Below are positions 58,239 through 64,000 of a DNA stretch of 64,000 nt, one piece after another. A model generated the notes under the pieces. That model saw nothing but the letters and a program-made list of their open reading frames with translations, was not told where the DNA came from and did not search any database. Location of the stretch: assembly GCF_963583255.1 (NCBI RefSeq), contig NC_084813.1, positions 19,447,502 through 19,511,501 of the forward strand. Reading direction: 5' to 3'. The DNA is from Pyrus communis. Its lineage: Eukaryota > Streptophyta > Magnoliopsida > Rosales > Rosaceae. The position numbers and the translations under genes are program-made. The first letter of the stretch is position 1; every line of letters begins with the position of its first letter.

Positions 58239-58319
58239 GTCAAGATGGCCGAGTTGGTCTAAGGCGCCAGTTTCAGGTACTGGTCCGAAAGGGCATGGGT
58301 TCGAATCCCATTCTTGACA
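58239..58319 (+). tRNA. tRNA-Leu (anticodon CAG)
   Basis: This is a complete 81-nt cloverleaf. The acceptor stem GTCAAGA pairs with TCTTGAC, followed by discriminator A. The D arm has the A box TGGCCGAGTTGG. The anticodon arm is CCAGT-TTCAGGT-ACTGG with CAG in the loop. A long variable arm of the leucine type (TCCGAAAGGGCA region) and the T arm TGGGTTCGAATCCCA follow. A TTTTATTTATTTTT stretch begins two bases after the gene and can end Pol III transcription. No intron is present. Confidence 0.96.
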
Positions 58320-58547
58320 ATTTTATTTATTTTTATTTGTAATTTTCTTCCAAGCCGAGTACTATTAGGTCCAGTGGGCCAATACAATCAATTTGGGCTT
58401 GACTACTTTGCTTTGTTTTATGGGTTTGGGCTTGAGTTCTTTTCTTTGCTTTTGAGTGTTCCTTTATACACTATTTCTTATCTAACACACAAATATTTTT
58501 TTTTTTTGCTTCTAATGACTATTATATCCCATTGTTAAAGTTACCTA

Positions 58548-58736
58548 AATTCATTTTTGCTCATTACCCTTAAGTGGTGATAATGCTCACCATCCTATTT
58601 ATTGTTGTTGAATGAGTTTAACTTTTGAGATTTGTGTCCATTCACTACGCATATCTCGAAGTTTAAATTTATCAAACGATGATAAATAGGATGCTGAACA
58701 TCACCATCACTTGCTGATAGTGAGCAAAAATAATTC
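58548..58736. mobile_element. MITE-like inverted repeat, ATTTTTGCTCA ends
   Basis: The left end AATTCATTTTTGCTCATTAC is matched inverted by GTGAGCAAAAATAATTCC. The arms continue with GTGGTGATAATGCTCACCAT / CTGAACATCACCATCACTTG and CCTATTTATTGTTG / GATGATAAATAGG. The element is about 190 bp, has no coding sequence and lies 230 bp downstream of the tRNA gene. Confidence 0.7.
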
Positions 58737-59550
58737 CTTTCAAGGGGAAGGCAAAGTGTTTGACCTTTGCTGATAAGAAACCTTTGGCTGCCCCCTCTAC
58801 CATTTTAAAACCTAGCTAACTCTATCCCATTCCATGCTCTATTGCTCTCTCAATCATCTCAGATCCGCAAAATGGGTGTTTTTCTCCAATTTCTTAATGC
58901 AATGGATCTCCATAGCTTTTGCCATCAATTTTGATAAGATTGATGAGGGTGATGGGCTCTGGGTTGGGTGGAGAATGGGATTTGCTGTTATTGGAGAAGA
59001 ATGAGGATAGGCAGAAGAAGAAAAGATTTGGGAGGGGGTTTGAGTGATTGTGACAATTTTTTTTTCTCTATTTTTAAGTGGGATGATTTAGGAATATTAA
59101 AAATTTACATGGTTGTCCAGAGAAATATGTAAATTTAATGGTGGGTGTCCAAAAATAAAAATTGGATGTACATCGAGAGTTTTTTTTTGTAGCAACCTTC
59201 ATATTCCAACATGGTGTCATAAATTTCCCACGTATTATAATATGTGGGAAAAACGACATGACAATCACACTAAAATATTTATTTTTGGATGCAACAGAAA
59301 AAACGACAAATTTTTTAATGTACTTTACTATTTTTTTAATATACTAGGTTGAAATAGAACTTACCTCTTCTACTTAATATAACACTCAGAAGATTTATTT
59401 ATTCATGCGTAGCATATGACTTATCATATGAGCAAAACAACACTATAGGCTTTCTCTAAGATTAGAAAAAGAAATCATGTATAAATGACAACAAAATTTT
59501 TTTGGTGTTTCTAAAATTACAAAAGGAAAATCATGTAAAAATGACAAAAA
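58737..59550. other. Intergenic, no gene seen
   Basis: AT-rich spacer with local inverted words such as AAATTTACATGGTTG and AAATATGTAAATTTAATGG near 59,100. A small duplication (AAATCATGTAxAAATGACAA) occurs at about 59,472 and 59,530, just beyond the U6 gene end. Confidence 0.45.
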
Positions 59551-59599
59551 AAATTTGGACCATTTCTCGATTTATGCGTGTCATCCTTGCGCAGGGGCC

Positions 59600-59631
<32 letters not shown>

Positions 59632-59651
59632 TCGGATGTCCCCGAAGGGAC
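59551..59651 (-). ncRNA. U6: U6 spliceosomal snRNA
   Basis: The minus strand reads, from 59,651, GTCCCTTCGGGGACATCCGA and on to GAGAAATGGTCCAAATTT. By eye the full 101 nt are identical to the Arabidopsis U6 sequence that I remember. It includes the ACAGAGAAGATTAGCATGGC core (the ACAGAGA box and AGC triad) that pairs with the 5' splice site and with U4 and U2. A T run directly follows for Pol III termination. Together with the promoter elements upstream this looks like a functional gene, not a retro-copy. Confidence 0.97.
59552..59557 (-). terminator. Pol III terminator region of U6
   Basis: On the minus strand the RNA 3' end AAATTT runs into further T residues (positions 59,550 down to 59,546), giving the T stretch at which RNA polymerase III stops. 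Confidence 0.6.
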
Positions 59652-59673
59652 AGAACATGTTGTCAAGCAAGAC

Positions 59674-59681
59674 TAGATAAA
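59674..59681 (-). promoter_or_regulatory. TATA-like element of the U6 gene
   Basis: TTTATCTA on the minus strand ends 22 bp before the first base of U6, so it spans about -30 to -23, the usual place. The spacing of 24 bp from the USE is the distance known to direct RNA polymerase III on plant snRNA genes; Pol II types have about 33-34 bp. Confidence 0.8.
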
Positions 59682-59705
59682 GCAGTTTGTGAACTTTGTT
59701 TTGGT

Positions 59706-59716
59706 CGATGTGGGAC
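59706..59716 (-). promoter_or_regulatory. Upstream sequence element (USE) of the U6 gene
   Basis: GTCCCACATCG on the minus strand is an exact match to the plant snRNA USE consensus RTCCCACATCG. Confidence 0.92.
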
Positions 59717-60182
59717 GCTGGCTTCCGTCCTTTTAATAGTCAACTTTCTTTCGCAGCTAGGGCTTCCTCTGTGGATTGAGTATCCTGAGTCATAAACCCA
59801 ATGAAGTATCGAGTAAAACTGTAAACAATTTTTGTTCCTAAACAACCTAAGAATCTAAGAATTGTTCTAAACAAATTGAGCATTTGTTAGTTGTTAACCC
59901 AGATCGAAAGACTTGGATAGTACCAAAAGTAAAAAACTTGACTTGTAAAGTATTTGAGTGAAACTGTGGTAATGGAACAACATCAACAACAACTTTGTCT
60001 ATGATCTCACCTCTTCTACAAAAGCATGAAAAAAGAAAACCAAAATTGCAGCTATAAATATGGTTCTTGAAAGCAAAAAAAGGGCTCCTGAAAGACCTTC
60101 CAACGAACAATTTTGTTCGTCGGTTGACAATTTTCCATAGGCCGGAGAAGTATCGTTTTGTTAAAGTACGTGATGCCTCTGA
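59717..60182. other. Spacer between the U6 gene and the DOMON gene end
   Basis: No further RNA gene is seen. The 3' UTR of the DOMON/b561 gene (minus strand) probably covers the right part. Confidence 0.4.
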
Positions 60183-61358
60183 TCACCTGAGGATTCCACT
60201 GCCTTCCCTCCTCAGCTTCTCCTCCTTTGATTTTCTACAAAAAACCACCCAAGAATTCACCTCCAAAGCAATACAAACCCCAATCAGTGTGGACAATCCC
60301 AAACAGTAAACCAGTTTAGCAATAGACCTTCCTTCTCCCATCACCTCAAAACCTTCGAAAACATTCACCACACCCAGCACCACACATGCATACCCAACAA
60401 AATGGTGGTAAGATTTCCAGTACTTCCTGAACTTGGTTGTAGTTTTAGGTCTAAACAATAGTGCTAGGGTTTGCAGCCCTCCCAAGCAAAATGCAGCAAA
60501 CCCTAGCTTTCTGTGGAGCCCATACTGGACCCCAGGTGACATATCCCCAAGCTTAATCCCAATAGCAAACCCTACAGTCCCTAGGAAAAAAGCAAACAGT
60601 TGGACCCCAGCGTGCACATAGAACCATGTGGGCCCTAATGATTGTATGTGCCTGAGGTAGCGTGCAAGCACTGCTCCAACGGGGAGCATGATGCCCCATG
60701 CAATGGCGTTCATGATGCCATGCACTGTTCTGAGTGTGCCAATGTTGGAATGACGTGTGGCCGTTGTGCCTGACATGACATCAAATGTCGTTATGGATGA
60801 AAGGTCGTTGGCTGTGGTTGGGTGTATGGTTGGCGAGTAGCCTTGGACGTAGAGGCCGCGGTTCCACACGTGATGGAGCTTTGTCTTGTTCGGCGTGAGT
60901 TTTAATGTAGCGAAGATTTGGACTGCAGCACCGCCGTGGACGGTGGCTAATTTCCCGCCGTATAGGGTGGCGGACGAGGAGAGAATGTGGATGTCCAGAG
61001 GGCGAGAGAGGAGAGGGCGTTTTTGGAGCTTTGTGGTTGGGTCTAAGAGGTAAGTGAGGAGGACTATTTGACCGGTGCTAGGGTCCGGAAAGGCAATTAG
61101 AGCACGTGTGCCAGTCATTTCCGGGGAGGTCGGGTTGATGCCCCACCCAACCCACCCAGAAGGAGATATGAAAGTACCAAAGAAGACAAGGTCTAGGGTG
61201 GCATTGTGGCGATGGAAAGTCCATGCTATGGAGGCTTGTTGGGTAGGGAGTGTGATGCATTTTTGAAAGGTTTTGGCGGCGGTGGTGGTGGTGCAATGGG
61301 CAGAAAATGTGACAGGGGGAAAGGAAAAGAGAAGGAAGAGGGATAAGAAGAAGAACAT
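60183..61358 (-). CDS. DOMON and cytochrome b561 domain membrane protein
   Basis: This is an intronless frame of 391 aa. CYB561-DOMON proteins are ascorbate-linked transmembrane electron carriers of the plasma membrane, often auxin-responsive. A signal peptide spans about 1-19 (FFFLSLFLLFSFPPVTFSA). The DOMON domain covers about 40-165 (WTFHRHNATLDLVFFGTF, GWVGWGINP; Met81 and a His near 162 are candidate heme ligands). The b561 core has five clear hydrophobic helices at about 213-233, 244-266, 280-302, 317-337 and 347-372. The four heme-coordinating histidines are H213, H249, H282 and H318 (or H319). The tail is short and basic (CRKSKEEKLRRE), facing the cytosol. The minus-strand ATG at 61,358 is directly followed by the signal peptide, which supports it as the start. 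Confidence 0.93.
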   Translation of the reverse strand: MFFFLSLFLLFSFPPVTFSAHCTTTTAAKTFQKCITLPTQQASIAWTFHRHNATLDLVFFGTFISPSGWVGWGINPTSPEMTGTRALIAFPDPSTGQIVLLTYLLDPTTKLQKRPLLSRPLDIHILSSSATLYGGKLATVHGGAAVQIFATLKLTPNKTKLHHVWNRGLYVQGYSPTIHPTTANDLSSITTFDVMSGTTATRHSNIGTLRTVHGIMNAIAWGIMLPVGAVLARYLRHIQSLGPTWFYVHAGVQLFAFFLGTVGFAIGIKLGDMSPGVQYGLHRKLGFAAFCLGGLQTLALLFRPKTTTKFRKYWKSYHHFVGYACVVLGVVNVFEGFEVMGEGRSIAKLVYCLGLSTLIGVCIALEVNSWVVFCRKSKEEKLRREGSGILR

Positions 61359-63151
61359 ATTGATGGCTGGGAAGAAGAAATGAATATCAAAGGGAATGGG
61401 AGCTAGAGGGATGTAGAATCGGTTGGGAAGCTTTTGTTAACATTTATGTGTTTGGTAATGATGTGGTTGATGCAATTGACCATCATGGCTGTGGAGGGAA
61501 TATGTGTACTGAATAGTTTTTTGTGTGCTTAGCTTTGAAGTTAAGGGAACCAAAGTGTTTGTTCGGTGGAGTAGAAAATGAGGGTTCGTGTGGAAGTGAA
61601 CGTGTCTTTTGTGATGAATTGATGTTGGGCCAAAATTTCATCACTTTTTTATTGGGATTTTTTTAATGGAAGAGATATTTGCAAGGATTGTGCTTGGCTT
61701 TGAAGCAAGGGAATCATAATATAGAAAGTATAAGCTTCGGCACAATTATATATAGGGCGCTGGATATTAGGGAGGAGAGCGATTGGTGGGGATCAAGTTT
61801 GCACTAGGATGAATAGATATTATTGTTTTTCATCACTGCATTAAGGCACCATCTGCATACGACGCTGGATGGTTAACAAACTTAATTTCATTTGCTTAAT
61901 CAATTAATCAGATCATCACCCAAAGGGGCAAAGACGTTTTCTTTTTGGCTAATTCCTTGCCAAAGTTGATCCCTTTTGTCTAATTGGAATTGCCAATTGG
62001 CTCTCATTTTCTTGCCTTGAGTAAAAATTACTTATAGTCTGATAGCATTTTTGAATTATAGCGGCAGAGAAAATACGAGTAGGGAAAAATCTCAAGATTT
62101 TGTATAAATTTGGAAGGAAATATAAGTTAGTTATCAAGTTATTTTCTCTCTGATTTTAATAATATATATTGTATATATAAAAATTAAATAAATTAATTAC
62201 AGCTAACTCAGTGACCACACAACGCCTTCTAAAAAAAGTAGTAACGCTTAGCACCAAGTGAGGGTGGTGAGCAAATTCAAACTTCTCATGCTATTGATTA
62301 CATTGCTCTTTTATCAAGCACAATTTACATATTCAATCATTCCATTTCTATATCAAAGGGTTTCACAACCCAGATATTTTAGTTCTCCCCTCTTCCTTTC
62401 ACCCCCTTTTTACGAAAAAGTAGTATGAAATTTCAAGCTAATTATTCTTGTGGGAGCAAAGGTTAAAGATATCCAGCACTTTATTTATTTTTAAGAAGTA
62501 TTTCTTTACTTATCTCTTTATGTACTAAAAAGGATTAATTATGTTTATACCTTTTAGATTTAGTTTGAATTATTACAAGATTTCAATGTTCTTACATTGC
62601 ATTATGAAGTTTTAAAACGAAAAAATTTGTACTTTCCGCCAATTTAATCATCTGAACTTTTGTTAAGTTGATGACATGACATATTTGAGACTTGTTTTTA
62701 AGTGTACATAGAATTTATGTTTAAAATATTGGGATCAATTGCAATTGGTTGTCGCTTTCGGCTACAAAACATCAATCGTGGAAAAACTAAAACACCATGG
62801 AGACAATTTTCAGTCCACATGATGCAAATAAGGCTTTTACATTAAGAAATATGTCACATATCTATCACGTTATCAATTTAATAGAGAACAATAAAAAAAA
62901 TTACGATTTTAAACTTAATGATTAAATGTGAGAAAATTAAAATCATGTGATCCATTTTGAAAAACCCCCTAAACTTAGAGAGTAAAATAATGTTGTTGCA
63001 CAACACTTTGTAAAGAAAAAGTAAACTAAAATCTAGCAAATATGAAGCAACCAAGTTGGTTAAGATAATGTATTTCTCATTTGTACCTAAGTATCAACTT
63101 GCGTGATTTTTTTTTTTTTTCAACTTGTGTGATTTGAGAGCTCCATTGCAG
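61359..63151. other. Intergenic, no gene seen
   Basis: The first 400 bp form the promoter side of the DOMON gene. The remainder is AT-rich and contains no coding exon I can recognise, including none that would supply the missing N-terminus of the next gene. A 14-base word (CAACTTGxGTGATT) is repeated on both sides of a poly(T) run at about 63,096-63,134. Confidence 0.5.

Positions 63152-64000
<849 letters not shown>

Overview
The window is nuclear DNA of a flowering plant. Genes carry GT-AG introns in AT-rich surroundings, there are many short microsatellites, and the protein families include plant-only ones (CHASE histidine kinase, WRKY, GRAS, NPH3). Protein details and a SINE of a type I associate with rosaceous genomes make a woody rosid, probably Rosaceae (apple/pear/peach relatives), the best guess. 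That placement is inference from memory, not a search result.

Layout, left to right. 1-4.2 kb: MITEs, TA arrays and degenerate tandem repeats. 4.2-10.6 kb (+): a complete 13-exon cytokinin receptor histidine kinase of the AHK2 type. 11-21 kb: a repeat-rich gene desert with one broken X8-domain gene near 13.5-14.0 kb. 23.1-24.8 kb (+): a GRAS regulator of the PAT1 clade. 25.8-28.2 kb (-): a group I WRKY factor like WRKY1. 30.4-31.9 kb (+): intronless ESS2/DGCR14 splicing factor. 34.9-36.3 kb (+): WNK11-like kinase. 38.8-41.4 kb (+) and 41.8-43.2 kb (-): an NPH3/BTB protein and an organelle-type thymidine kinase, tail to tail. 43.3-51 kb: a second repeat-rich desert containing a SINE with an exact 16-bp target duplication and several MITEs. 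52.2-56.2 kb (+): a two-RRM glycine-rich hnRNP with a long leader that carries a small uORF. 58.2 kb (+): tRNA-Leu(CAG). 59.6 kb (-): a full-length U6 snRNA gene with canonical USE and TATA. 60.2-61.4 kb (-): a DOMON/cytochrome b561 protein. 63.2 kb to the end (+): part of an N-acetyltransferase 9-like gene whose 5' exons are not visible.

The genes are ordinary, independently transcribed plant genes. I see no operon-like or biosynthetic cluster and no sign of an undescribed multi-gene system. The most useful leads are the intact U6 gene, the freshly decayed X8 pseudogene, the SINE and MITE families with multiple copies in the window, the leader uORF of the hnRNP gene, a 39-bp segment shared between two distant sites, and the NAT9-like gene that lacks its first exons. 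Exon boundaries were placed by hand from GT/AG sites, reading phase and remembered family sequences; they should be exact or within a few bases, but no transcript evidence was available.
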